Positions 1 through 7,791 of a stretch of 29,414 bases of DNA are shown in pieces. This stretch comes from a virus: positions 1 to 29,414 of IMG/VR virus record IMGVR_UViG_3300032217_000716, one strand, 5' to 3'. The notes under the pieces were generated by a model. The model saw only the letters and a program-made list of their open reading frames with translations. It searched no databases and was not told the DNA's origin. Numbering within the stretch: the first letter of the stretch is position 1; each line of letters starts with the position of its first letter. Position numbers and translations under genes: made by a program.

Positions 1-1008
1 CTAGTTGTAGTTCCAACTGTTGGTCTTGTATCACAGATGTACAGCGACTTTGAGGATTACTCAAAGGAAAATAAATGGTCGGTTGGAAGACATTGCTATA
101 CCATTTCATCTGGTAAAGAAAAAGACACACATAAGCGTGTGGTTATTTCTACTTGGCAAAGCATCTATAAGATGCCAAAAGAATTCTTTGATCAATTTGA
201 CATGGTAGTAGGTGATGAATGTCACTTGTTTAAAGCCAAATCTTTATCATCACTTATGTCCAAACTTACAAGTTGCCCAATTCGTGTTGGTACAACTGGA
301 ACACTTGATGGAACCCATACACACAAACTAGTGGTAGAGGGATTATTTGGAAGGGTATTACATGTTACTACAACCGCTACACTCATTGAAAAGAACCTCT
401 TATCAAATCTGTCTATTGACTGCATTCTACTTCAATACTCTGATCGAGACATTGAAGAAGCAAAACGAATGCTCTACAAAGAAGAAATAAAGTGGATCAT
501 TCTTAATAACAAACGAAACAAATTTATAAAGAATCTTTGCTCTAGTCTTAAAGGTAATACATTAGTTCTGTTTAACTTTGTAGAGTTGCATGGTAAACCG
601 CTATATGACATGTTCAAAAAAGAAATACCAGACAAAGACATTTACTTTATTCACGGTGGAACTGATGTGGATCAACGAGAAGAAATACGAAAGGTAGTAG
701 ATAGAAATGACAACTCAATTCTCTTGGCTTCCTATGGAACCTGTTCAACTGGTATTAATATTCGGAATATTCACAATGTCGTATTTGCTAGCCCGTCGAA
801 ATCTGTTGTACGCGTGTTACAATCGATTGGAAGAGGTCTACGCAAAAGTGAAACAAAAACTGCGGTGAATGTTTACGATATTGGTGATGACTTGCGACAT
901 AAGAAGTATCGAAACCATTCACTGAATCATATGGATGAACGCATCCGAATATATACTAAAGAGAAGTTTAAGTATAAGTTGGTGTCGCTTCAACTCAAGG
1001 AGAACTGA
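1..1008 (+). CDS. uvsW: UvsW-like ATP-dependent DNA helicase (5' truncated by window edge)
   Basis: The frame is open from base 1, where it already reads LVVVPTVGLVSQM, the helicase motif Ia region, so the start and Walker A lie upstream of the window. A DECH Walker B box sits at bases 214-225 (context VVGDECHLF). It is followed by TTGTLDGT (motif III-like, about 289-312) and, near the C-terminus, QSIGRGLRK (motif VI, about 820-846). This matches superfamily 2 helicases of the T4 UvsW type, which unwind branched DNA, drive recombination-dependent repair and restart forks. The gene ends in TGA immediately before the next ATG, and the AAGGAG just inside its 3' end serves the next gene. It is followed by gp55, gp47 and gp46, as expected of a T4-type module. 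The family is clear; the N-terminal third cannot be judged. Confidence 0.93.
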   Translation, partial: LVVVPTVGLVSQMYSDFEDYSKENKWSVGRHCYTISSGKEKDTHKRVVISTWQSIYKMPKEFFDQFDMVVGDECHLFKAKSLSSLMSKLTSCPIRVGTTGTLDGTHTHKLVVEGLFGRVLHVTTTATLIEKNLLSNLSIDCILLQYSDRDIEEAKRMLYKEEIKWIILNNKRNKFIKNLCSSLKGNTLVLFNFVELHGKPLYDMFKKEIPDKDIYFIHGGTDVDQREEIRKVVDRNDNSILLASYGTCSTGINIRNIHNVVFASPSKSVVRVLQSIGRGLRKSETKTAVNVYDIGDDLRHKKYRNHSLNHMDERIRIYTKEKFKYKLVSLQLKEN

Positions 1009-1734
1009 ATGGAACAAATCTATAAAGTAATCAAATTAAGAAGTGGTGAAGAACTGATTGCTGAGATTGCTAGTTCTGAAAATGACAAAGTGACTCTTCT
1101 TAAGCCTATGGTATTTAAATCAATAGTGCTTCCTGATCCAATGGGTATGCCAAAGGAAGGTATTGTTCTTAAGAATTGGTTAGCATTTGGTAACCAAACA
1201 GAAACAACCATTCCATCAGATTTTATTGCTACTATTTTAGAACCAACTCAAGATGTTGTGTCGTATTATTTGGCTGAGAAAGATAGACAAGGTGGGTTTG
1301 AAAAAACACCACTTGATGAATTTACTAATCAGATAAAACCAAAGATTACACCTGAGCAAGACATGAGTGCGGCTGACTATGAAGATATGATATCTGAAAT
1401 GTTTGACACTATTTTTAATGACATATCAGAACCAAAAAAGAATGATTCTAAGCCAGGTAAGAAAAAGAAAAAAGTAAAAGAAGAAGTAATCCATATGAGT
1501 ATGGTCTTCTCTCCACAAGCCTTGGCTTTTATGATTAACGAGGGAATGATTGACCCCCGTGATATTATGGATATGATAAAACACTTCAACTTGGATAAAC
1601 CAAAGAAGAAGAAGAAAAATAATCGTGAATCAATTAATGATCAAAAATATACCGGAGAACAAAAAGACCGGGAAGATTTTGGTAATAAATGGACTGACTG
1701 GAACCCAGATCCGTCCTCTGATGAGTATATGTAA
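1009..1734 (+). CDS. Hypothetical protein, possible Sm-like beta domain with lysine-rich C-terminal half
   Basis: 241 aa, starting directly after the helicase stop with AAGGAG 8-13 bases upstream. Residues 1-90 (YKVIKLRSGEELIAEIAS, then KPMVFKSIVLPD and WLAFGNQTETTIPSDFI) have the length, hydrophobic pattern and KL-x-SGEE start seen in small Sm/LSm-like beta barrels. That assignment is by eye only. The rest is charged, with two lysine runs (about residues 149-155 and 199-205) flanking a more hydrophobic stretch, VIHMSMVFSPQALAFMINEG. No catalytic motif is visible. The operon position between a helicase and late-transcription/recombination genes suggests a nucleic-acid-related or accessory role, which is inference. 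An inverted repeat covers its stop codon. Confidence 0.8.
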   Translation: MEQIYKVIKLRSGEELIAEIASSENDKVTLLKPMVFKSIVLPDPMGMPKEGIVLKNWLAFGNQTETTIPSDFIATILEPTQDVVSYYLAEKDRQGGFEKTPLDEFTNQIKPKITPEQDMSAADYEDMISEMFDTIFNDISEPKKNDSKPGKKKKKVKEEVIHMSMVFSPQALAFMINEGMIDPRDIMDMIKHFNLDKPKKKKKNNRESINDQKYTGEQKDREDFGNKWTDWNPDPSSDEYM

Positions 1735-1748
1735 TACTCAGAGTATTA
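1732..1748. repeat. 8-bp perfect inverted repeat over the stop codon
   Basis: TAATACTC, one A, then GAGTATTA. The first arm contains the TAA stop of the preceding gene. No T-run follows, so it does not look like a classical intrinsic terminator. It could form a small 3' hairpin or be a protein-binding palindrome. Confidence 0.6.
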
Positions 1749-1814
1749 TTAAGTATCTTAGAGAAACTAATATCTTTCTCATACCATACACAGAAAGTGT
1801 AATAAAGTCGTCAA

Positions 1815-1845
1815 GAGAAATCAAGTGATTTTTCTTGATTTTCTC
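1815..1845 (+). repeat. Hairpin-forming inverted repeat overlapping the -35 region of the next promoter
   Basis: GAGAAATCAAG (1815-1825) pairs with CTTGATTTTCTC (1834-1845): 11 base pairs with one bulged T and an 8-base T-rich loop. The 3' arm contains the TTGAT bases of the promoter's -35 region. It may be a terminator-like hairpin for the upstream transcript, an operator, or both. No U-tract follows the stem. Confidence 0.55.
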
Positions 1846-1861
1846 ATAGGCGTGTTATAAT
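1833..1861 (+). promoter_or_regulatory. Sigma70-type promoter with extended -10, ahead of the gp55 segment
   Basis: A perfect TATAAT at 1856-1861 is preceded by TG at 1853-1854 (extended -10). A -35 TCTTGA lies at 1833-1838 with a 17-base spacer; TTGATT at 1835-1840 with a 15-base spacer is the alternative. Start of transcription is expected near 1868, giving a leader of about 14 bases that holds AGGA before the ATG at 1882. It would use the host sigma factor and drive the small protein, gp55 and gp47/46. Confidence 0.75.
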
Positions 1862-1866
1862 ACTCG

Positions 1867-1897
1867 CATAGGAAATAACTTATGGCTAAAAAGAAAA
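1867..1897 (+). repeat. Duplicated translation-start region, copy 1
   Basis: CATAGGAAAT (1867-1876), 5 bases, then ATGGCTAAAAAGAAAA (1882-1897). Both blocks recur at 2077-2086 and 2090-2105, where the gap is 3 bases. Confidence 0.85.
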
Positions 1898-2097
1898 TAC
1901 TGAATAAGAACAAAAAACCAACAGAAAATAGTTCGTATTATTTTGTTGGACATGTTGATTCTGATGGAGAAGTAACACCTCTTCTTCTTACTGATGTAGA
2001 ATATGAAAAAGCAAAAAAGAGAGCAGAAAAGAATCCAGAGGATGTTCCTGTAGATTTTATAGTTTTCTCCCAACAACATAGGAAATGCAATGGCTAA
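1882..2097 (+). CDS. Small hypothetical protein upstream of gp55
   Basis: 71 aa, first gene after the sigma70-like promoter, with AGGA at 1871-1874. It begins MAKKKILNKNKKP and continues SSYYFVGHVDSDGEVTPLLLTDVEYEKAKKRAEKNPEDVP. The basic tail and compact acidic/aromatic body show no signal peptide or membrane segment. I do not recognise a family. Its last 8 bases (ATGGCTAA) are the start of gp55, so translation is probably coupled. The first 16 bases of its reading frame and 10 bases of its leader are repeated at the gp55 start. A role linked to gp55 or host RNA polymerase is possible from position only. Confidence 0.75.
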   Translation: MAKKKILNKNKKPTENSSYYFVGHVDSDGEVTPLLLTDVEYEKAKKRAEKNPEDVPVDFIVFSQQHRKCNG

Positions 2098-2105
2098 AAA
2101 GAAAA
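2077..2105 (+). repeat. Duplicated translation-start region, copy 2 (gp55 start)
   Basis: CATAGGAAAT (2077-2086), 3 bases, then ATGGCTAAAAAGAAAA (2090-2105). It is identical in both blocks to copy 1, and the duplicated part includes the ribosome binding site and the first five codons. Confidence 0.85.
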
Positions 2106-2692
2106 AGAAACAAGAAGAAAACGACGATCTAGAAGATATAGAATTGGAAGAAGTTATAGAAGAACCGGAAGTAGAAGAAGTCAAAAAAGATCACTATATT
2201 GACAATAAGGCTTTCTATAAGGAAATGGTAGAGTGGAAGCAACTCTGCAAAGATGCAGAGGAGTCAGACGAATCTCGTCCTCCCATTACAAACTATATCG
2301 GTGAATGCTTCATGAATATCGCGGAGCATCTATCCCGTAAAGCCAATTTTATGAACTATCCGTATAGGGAAGAGATGGTATCTGACGGCATAGAAAACTG
2401 CCTGATGTATGCCCATAACTTCGACCCAGAAAAATCAAAGAATCCATTTTCCTATTTCACTCAGATCATCTATTATGCATTCTTAAGACGGATTGAAAAG
2501 GAAAAGAAACAAGCATATGTCAAACTGAAGATGACAGAACTCCTAGACGATGGATCTTTCCACCGATGGTTTAAGGAAAACTATTTTGAGAAAGATACTG
2601 TTCAAGAAGCCATAACTGAACACTTCCAAATATCAGAAAATGATATAATGAAGTTTGAACCAAAGAAGAAAAAGAAAAAGCGCAAGAAATGA
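2090..2692 (+). CDS. 55: Late-transcription sigma factor, T4 gp55-like
   Basis: 200 aa. Residues 35-150 follow T4 gp55: YIDNKAFYKEMVEWK, then IAEHLSRKANFMNYPYREEM, SDGIENCLMYAHNFD and KNPFSYFTQIIYYAFLRRI. This is the highly diverged sigma region 2 that binds host RNA polymerase core and reads the TATAAATA late promoter. In T4 it acts with the sliding clamp gp45 (encoded at 10285) and the coactivator gp33, which is not seen here. Oddities are an acidic/basic N-terminal extension starting MAKKKKK and a C-terminal run of nine Lys/Arg after ENDIMKFEP. T4 gp55 ends instead in a hydrophobic-acidic clamp-binding tail. The gene overlaps the preceding one by 8 bases and gp47 by 4. Confidence 0.93.
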   Translation: MAKKKKKQEENDDLEDIELEEVIEEPEVEEVKKDHYIDNKAFYKEMVEWKQLCKDAEESDESRPPITNYIGECFMNIAEHLSRKANFMNYPYREEMVSDGIENCLMYAHNFDPEKSKNPFSYFTQIIYYAFLRRIEKEKKQAYVKLKMTELLDDGSFHRWFKENYFEKDTVQEAITEHFQISENDIMKFEPKKKKKKRKK

Positions 2693-3729
2693 AGATTGCA
2701 ATTATTAATGATACCCACTTTGGCGCTCGTAATGATTCGCCATTGTTTCTTGAATACTTCATGTCATTTTTTGAGAAACAATTTTTTCCTTACTGCAAGG
2801 AACACGGTATCACTAAAGTTCTGCATTTAGGTGATCTAATGGATCGCCGTAAGTATGTAAATTTCAATACACTTGCTGAAGTTCGAAAGAGATTTGTTGA
2901 GTGGTTTGATGCTAATGGTGTAGAGTTTCATTGCATTTTAGGCAATCATGATACATTCTTTAAGAACACAAACCATGTAAACAGCATTCGTGAATTGTTC
3001 CATGATAAGTATAAATCAATTTACTTATACGAAGAACCAACAGTTATTGAGATCGATGGACTCAAGATTGCTATGGTTCCGTGGATCAATAAAGAAAATG
3101 AACAGCAATTTCAAACATTCATCAAGAGTTGTCCTGCATCAATTATTTGCGGGCATTTTGAACTGAATGGTTATGAAGTGATTCAGGGAATCAACTTTGA
3201 AGGTGGGATGGAAGATAAAATCTTTGCCTGCTATGAGATGGTTCTATCTGGACATTTTCATGGCAAAGCATCAAAGAAGAATGTTCACTACTTAGGAACA
3301 CAGTATCAAATTACATTCTCTGATGCCAGATTGGACAAGGGGTTCCATGTTCTTGATACACAAACACGAGAACTAGAATTTATTCAAAACCATGATCGCA
3401 TTTATCATGTTATGGTTTACGATGATTCAAAGTCCGACCCAATGGGTATAGATTTTGCTTCTTATAAGAATTCTTATGTAAAGGTTCTGGTTGCAAAGAA
3501 GGCAGATCCTGTTAAGTTTGATCTGTGGGTAGACCGTATGGTTCAGGCTGGTGTTATCAATCTAAACATTGTTGAGGAACTGATTGAAACATCAGAAGAT
3601 GCGGTTGATGTGGCGCAAGATACAATGAGTATTATCAATGAAGAGATTGATAAACTTGAAATTTCTGAAGATAAAGGTAAACTGAAGTCGTTGATTCACG
3701 AACTTTATATTGAGAGCCTTTCCGTATGA
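2689..3729 (+). CDS. 47: Recombination endonuclease subunit gp47 (Mre11/SbcD family)
   Basis: 346 aa. It has the full calcineurin-like metallophosphoesterase motif set: D8-x-H10 (NDTHFG), GD49 (LHLGDLMDRR), GNHD at 85-88, H156 in CGHFE, and GHFH at 188-191. With gp46 it forms the T4 homologue of the Mre11-Rad50/SbcCD complex, which resects double-strand ends for recombination-dependent replication. The ATGA overlaps on both sides (gp55 stop at 2690-2692; gp46 start at 3726) fit balanced synthesis of the two subunits. Length is close to T4 gp47 (339 aa). All metal ligands appear intact, so it is predicted active. Confidence 0.96.
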   Translation: MKIAIINDTHFGARNDSPLFLEYFMSFFEKQFFPYCKEHGITKVLHLGDLMDRRKYVNFNTLAEVRKRFVEWFDANGVEFHCILGNHDTFFKNTNHVNSIRELFHDKYKSIYLYEEPTVIEIDGLKIAMVPWINKENEQQFQTFIKSCPASIICGHFELNGYEVIQGINFEGGMEDKIFACYEMVLSGHFHGKASKKNVHYLGTQYQITFSDARLDKGFHVLDTQTRELEFIQNHDRIYHVMVYDDSKSDPMGIDFASYKNSYVKVLVAKKADPVKFDLWVDRMVQAGVINLNIVEELIETSEDAVDVAQDTMSIINEEIDKLEISEDKGKLKSLIHELYIESLSV

Positions 3730-5447
3730 TCGTATTTAAGAAAATTCGTTTTAAGAACTTTGGATCGTTTGGTAATAACTTCACTGAAATACATCTTGAT
3801 ACCCGAAAGAATACACTTGTTTCTGGTACAAATGGTAACGGTAAGTCTTTTGCTTTTCTAGATTCAATTACATTTGCTTTATTCGGCAAACCATTCCGTA
3901 AGATCAATATCCCTCAACTTGTAAATACAATCAATAAGAAAGATTGTTTAGTTGAATTAGATTTTGAGATTGGACAGGATAAGTATCTTGTTCGTCGTGG
4001 TTTGTCTCCAAAAGTATTTGAGATTTTCCACAATGGAAATATGATTAATCAGTCTGCAAAGAATAAAGATTATCAAGACCATTTTGAAGAACAGATTCTA
4101 CGAATGAATTACAAGTCATTCACGCAGGTTGTGATTCTTGGTAGTTCTTCTTTTGTTCCATTCATGCAACTTCCTGCTGCCGATAGACGATCTGTAATTG
4201 AAGACATTCTTGATATCAATGTATTCACAAGTATGAATACAATTCTTAAAGGAAGAATAACACAAACAAAGTCTATCCTTTCTGCATATGACAATGATCT
4301 TTCTTTAAACAATGAGACTATGAATCTCAAAAAGAAATTCATTCAGTCACTAAAAAATAAGAGCAGTGAATCTACCGGAAAGATTAAAGACAAACTAAAG
4401 ACTTTGAATGAAACATGCGATGATCTGATGGAAAAGAAAAAGAAGCAAGAAGAAAAACTTGCTTCCATTTCATTTGATCAATTGGCAAAAGCAAAGACAG
4501 AAAAGGTAATCAAAGCACTTGAAAAACTTAAAACACAGATTTCACAAAATCACGACAACTGCAATAAAGAAATTGGGTTTTACCACGACAATGATAATTG
4601 CCCAGTATGCAAGCAGGCGATTACTGAAGAGTTTAAGAAAGATCAAGTAGAGACTAAGAATAGCAAGTTAGAAGAGTATACTAATGCTCTTTCTGAACTA
4701 TCTGCTAAATTAAGTTCGGAAGAAACTCAACTGGAAGAACACGAAAAGACTTTAGAAGAGATTCGAAATCTTAAGTTGTCTATTGCTCAATTAAATACTT
4801 CTTATGATGGTGTGTTAAAGAACATTAAAGAACTGACGAAAGATCTTGAGCAATCAAATGTTAGCGGTGATGAGATTGAATCTGAATTAAAAGAACTAGA
4901 GAAGATCCAAACCAAGATTGACAAGATCACTGAAGATCGTAAGGCTCTTCAGGAAAATATTCGATGTATGGAAATTGCTTCTATTCTTCTACGCGACTCT
5001 GGTATCAAGGGCAAGATTATCAAAAACTATTTGCCAATTATTAATAAGACAGTAAACAAGTTTCTGTCTGCTATGGACTTCTTTGCCCAGTTCAATCTAG
5101 ACGAAGAGTTCAATGAAACAATTAAAAGCCGTAATCGTGACACCTTCAGTTATATGAGTTTTAGCGAAGGTGAAAAGATGCGGATTGACTTGTCTCTTCT
5201 GTTGGCTTGGCGTGAAGTTGCCCGTGTAAAGAATAGTGCCAACTGCAATCTTCTAATCCTAGATGAAGTATTTGATTCATCTCTAGATGCCGTGGGTGCT
5301 GAGGAGTTTATGAAACTTCTAACTGGATTAGATTCAAAGACAAACATCTTTGTCATCTCACACAGAGCCGACTCCCTGATTGACAAGTTTTCTACGGTTA
5401 TTACTCTTGAAAAGAAGAAGAACTTTAGTAAACTAAATGTCTCATGA
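3726..5447 (+). CDS. 46: Recombination endonuclease subunit gp46 (Rad50/SbcC-type ATPase)
   Basis: 573 aa. Walker A GTNGNGKS lies at 34-41, followed by a Q-loop region. Long heptad-like, Lys/Glu-rich helices flank a zinc hook CPVC at 292-295. The ABC signature SFSEGE starts at 478 and Walker B LLILDE ends at 513-514 with a downstream ISHR switch histidine. This is the short-armed phage form of Rad50: the ATPase heads clamp DNA and gate the gp47 nuclease, and the hook dimerises through zinc. It overlaps gp47 and the next gene by 4 bases each. T4 gp46 is 560 aa, so the length is normal. No anomaly is seen. Confidence 0.97.
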   Translation: MIVFKKIRFKNFGSFGNNFTEIHLDTRKNTLVSGTNGNGKSFAFLDSITFALFGKPFRKINIPQLVNTINKKDCLVELDFEIGQDKYLVRRGLSPKVFEIFHNGNMINQSAKNKDYQDHFEEQILRMNYKSFTQVVILGSSSFVPFMQLPAADRRSVIEDILDINVFTSMNTILKGRITQTKSILSAYDNDLSLNNETMNLKKKFIQSLKNKSSESTGKIKDKLKTLNETCDDLMEKKKKQEEKLASISFDQLAKAKTEKVIKALEKLKTQISQNHDNCNKEIGFYHDNDNCPVCKQAITEEFKKDQVETKNSKLEEYTNALSELSAKLSSEETQLEEHEKTLEEIRNLKLSIAQLNTSYDGVLKNIKELTKDLEQSNVSGDEIESELKELEKIQTKIDKITEDRKALQENIRCMEIASILLRDSGIKGKIIKNYLPIINKTVNKFLSAMDFFAQFNLDEEFNETIKSRNRDTFSYMSFSEGEKMRIDLSLLLAWREVARVKNSANCNLLILDEVFDSSLDAVGAEEFMKLLTGLDSKTNIFVISHRADSLIDKFSTVITLEKKKNFSKLNVS

Positions 5448-6211
5448 TTTTAGCAACACCCGATGACTATTTGAGCATGGTTGAGGGTTGGAAAGATCCC
5501 AATCCTCTTCCTATTATTACACAAGAAGAGGGCATTTATGTTGTGCGCGATGATCTTCTTGGTGGTGGTTCAAAGATGCGATTCATAGATCATATGATTG
5601 AAGCATGGCCATACAAAGAGTTTGTGTATGGTAGTTCTCCGGCTACTGGTTATGCTCAGATCAGTTTTGCAAAAGCAGCCGTTCGACATGGTAAGAAGGC
5701 TGTAATCTTTATGGCTCAACGAGACATGAATAAACTACATCCATATCAGCAGGAAGCAATTGCTTCTGGTGCAGATATGCGTTGGGTTCCAAATGGAATG
5801 TTGAGTGTTACAGAGAAGCGAGCCAAAGACTATGTAAAAGAAGATCCTACCAATCGTGTATTGATTCCAATCGGTGGAGATCATCCTGATGTTTTGGCTT
5901 GCATTGTTAAAGTTGCTCGTTATAATATCGGTATGATTCCTGATGAAGTTTGGACGGTTGGATCTAGCGGTACTCTTACTCGCGGATTGCAACTTGCATG
6001 GCCAGAAACAAAGTTCAATGTTGTTACAGTTGGACATAAGGGAAACTACGGAAGAGCAAAGATTTATGAATGCAAAATACCATTCAATAAACCAACAACA
6101 GTTCTTCCCCCATTTCCATCAGCACCAACCTATGATGCAAAGGCTTGGGAATTTATAAAGAAGTATGCCAGTCGAAACAAAACAGTTTTATTTTGGAATG
6201 TGGGAGCATGA
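5444..6211 (+). CDS. PLP-dependent enzyme-like protein, ACC deaminase / D-cysteine desulfhydrase-like fold
   Basis: 255 aa. VVRDDLLGGGSKMRF (residues 33-47) resembles the RDD-x-GGNK-R segment of fold-type II PLP enzymes, with K44 the candidate Schiff-base lysine. YGSSPATGYAQISFAKAA (about 62-79) resembles the substrate/phosphate loop that follows. VGSSGTLTRGLQLA resembles the later Ser/Gly-rich PLP-phosphate loop, and the C-terminus VLFWNVGA resembles the family's final strand. ACC deaminase and D-cysteine desulfhydrase are usually about 330 aa, so this is a compact version. It shares 4-base overlaps with gp46 and with the methyltransferase behind it, so the three are probably translated together. 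Possible roles are amino-acid or SAM-linked metabolism, or supplying a group for DNA modification. The fold is fairly likely; the reaction is unknown. Confidence 0.68.
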   Translation: MILATPDDYLSMVEGWKDPNPLPIITQEEGIYVVRDDLLGGGSKMRFIDHMIEAWPYKEFVYGSSPATGYAQISFAKAAVRHGKKAVIFMAQRDMNKLHPYQQEAIASGADMRWVPNGMLSVTEKRAKDYVKEDPTNRVLIPIGGDHPDVLACIVKVARYNIGMIPDEVWTVGSSGTLTRGLQLAWPETKFNVVTVGHKGNYGRAKIYECKIPFNKPTTVLPPFPSAPTYDAKAWEFIKKYASRNKTVLFWNVGA

Positions 6212-7791
6212 ATAACTACGGATTTTACGAACGAAACGATTATATGATCAACTCAAAAGTCAATGTACTTTTTGAGGATCTTCTTGCAATGACTCCTGAT
6301 GATTTTAAGGAGTGGGTAAAGGAGATGCGTGGAGAGATTCTGTATTCGTGGGACACTTATGGTTGTCCTCCACGCACAGGAAAGAATGAAACAGATATTG
6401 TTGATCAATTCAATAAGATGACAACATATCCAGTTTCTCAGTTTACTCATACTGATGATCTAAACACAGATGGAACTGTTGATGATGTAATTATTAATAA
6501 GGCTAGAATTGGTGGAGAAGCAGATCAGTGGTTCTCCAACATGATGAAGACTCGTATCAATTACACAGAAAAAGATAATGGTTATTCTGTTTATGATCTC
6601 TTCGCAGACGACAAATTTCAAGATCGTGTTGTTCGCGGCGCCATGCGTCATCTTCGCCGTGATTCGTTTTATCGGCATGCTTTGTCTGCCATAAAGCATA
6701 ACACAAAGTATGCAATCGTTGATGTTGATTCTGGTGAAGAATGGTTAGAAGCATTCTTTGGAAGTCCTTCTATTTTTGAGGGATATGACTTTATGCTAGA
6801 AGAAGTTGAAATTCGAGATGGTCTAAACACCGGATACTTTCAGATTCAACAGAGTGATATTCTACAGATCACTAAAGATCAATTTGTCATGTGGAAGCCA
6901 AAGATGTCATACAGACATTACTCCACATTTGATTCAGAGAACCTACAGGACAATAAAGTATATTCTATACGGATTTACAAGAAAGGCGAACGAGTATTTC
7001 CAGCCGGTTTTGCTTCTTTCCGTATTGGGTATATTCAAGTTGCTGTAAACTTCCCACCTCTAACTGCTAAATATTTGTATGAGCGATACACAAACCATAT
7101 TAAACAAGATAATGCAATTCATATCTACGATCCTTCAAGCGGTTGGGGAGGTCGTATTCTGGGTGCTATGTCTGTTCGTGATGATCGGGTTATTCACTAC
7201 ATTGGTACTGATCCTAATAGTGACAACCATCATGGAACTGGTTCTAGATATGGGCAACTTGCTTCATTCTTCAATGAAAAAACTTATCGAAGCAATCCAT
7301 TCTTCAGCCACACAAATACATTCGAAGTTTTCTGCGAAGGTTCAGAAGTAATAAAGGACAATCCATCTTTCCAGAAATATAAGGGAAAGATTGATCTTAT
7401 CTTTACTTCGCCACCATACTTCAATCGTGAAGCCTATTCTGACGATCCTGAACAATCATATAAGAAGTTCAGTACATATGAATCGTGGCGTGATGGTTTC
7501 TTAAAGCCAACTCTTCAAACTTGCTTTGAGTATCTTAAGAACGACCGTTATCTATTATGGAATATTGCTGACCTATTAATTAGTGGTGAGTATCTTCCAC
7601 TTGAAAAAGATTCAAGAGATGTTCTTGAGAGCCTTGGTATGGAATACAAGGGCATGTTAAAGATGGCTCTAGAATCTATGCCGGGGCAGAATCGACTTGA
7701 TGAAAATGGTGTGCCAAAGTGTAAAAACTATTGCAAAGTTGACGGAACTTATCTAAAATATGAACCGATATTCGTATTCTATAAGCCATGA
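6208..7791 (+). CDS. Large SAM-dependent methyltransferase, TSPPYF-type (probable DNA methyltransferase)
   Basis: 527 aa from the ATG at 6208, which overlaps the previous stop as ATGA; an upstream in-frame TTG inside that gene is less likely. SAM-binding motif I is YDPSSGWGGRI (from residue 307). The catalytic motif TSPPYF lies at 400-405, typical of N6-adenine/N4-cytosine amino-methyltransferases. The motif order is SAM motif first, then catalytic motif. The 300 residues before motif I (for example DLFADDKFQDRVVRGAMRH and YRHYSTFDSENLQ) match no domain I know and could hold target recognition or partner binding. No restriction-endonuclease gene is adjacent, so self-protection against host restriction is the simplest role. 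Coupling to a PLP-fold enzyme leaves room for a non-standard base modification. Confidence 0.82.
   Translation: MNNYGFYERNDYMINSKVNVLFEDLLAMTPDDFKEWVKEMRGEILYSWDTYGCPPRTGKNETDIVDQFNKMTTYPVSQFTHTDDLNTDGTVDDVIINKARIGGEADQWFSNMMKTRINYTEKDNGYSVYDLFADDKFQDRVVRGAMRHLRRDSFYRHALSAIKHNTKYAIVDVDSGEEWLEAFFGSPSIFEGYDFMLEEVEIRDGLNTGYFQIQQSDILQITKDQFVMWKPKMSYRHYSTFDSENLQDNKVYSIRIYKKGERVFPAGFASFRIGYIQVAVNFPPLTAKYLYERYTNHIKQDNAIHIYDPSSGWGGRILGAMSVRDDRVIHYIGTDPNSDNHHGTGSRYGQLASFFNEKTYRSNPFFSHTNTFEVFCEGSEVIKDNPSFQKYKGKIDLIFTSPPYFNREAYSDDPEQSYKKFSTYESWRDGFLKPTLQTCFEYLKNDRYLLWNIADLLISGEYLPLEKDSRDVLESLGMEYKGMLKMALESMPGQNRLDENGVPKCKNYCKVDGTYLKYEPIFVFYKP

Noticed and set aside
1440-1640. A-rich runs (lysine codons) as programmed frameshift sites
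   Set aside because: None has the A-AAA-AAG slippery register followed by a stem and a useful alternative frame; the main frame is intact.
6145-6207. Longer N-terminus for the methyltransferase from an upstream TTG
   Set aside because: The ATGA overlap at 6208 follows the pattern of the neighbours; the extra 21 residues would lie inside the previous gene's C-terminus.
7079-7351. A 90-aa +2-frame reading with a hydrophobic, membrane-like stretch
   Set aside because: It lies completely inside the methyltransferase core, overlapping SAM motif I, and has no ribosome binding site; its hydrophobicity is a by-product of the frame.
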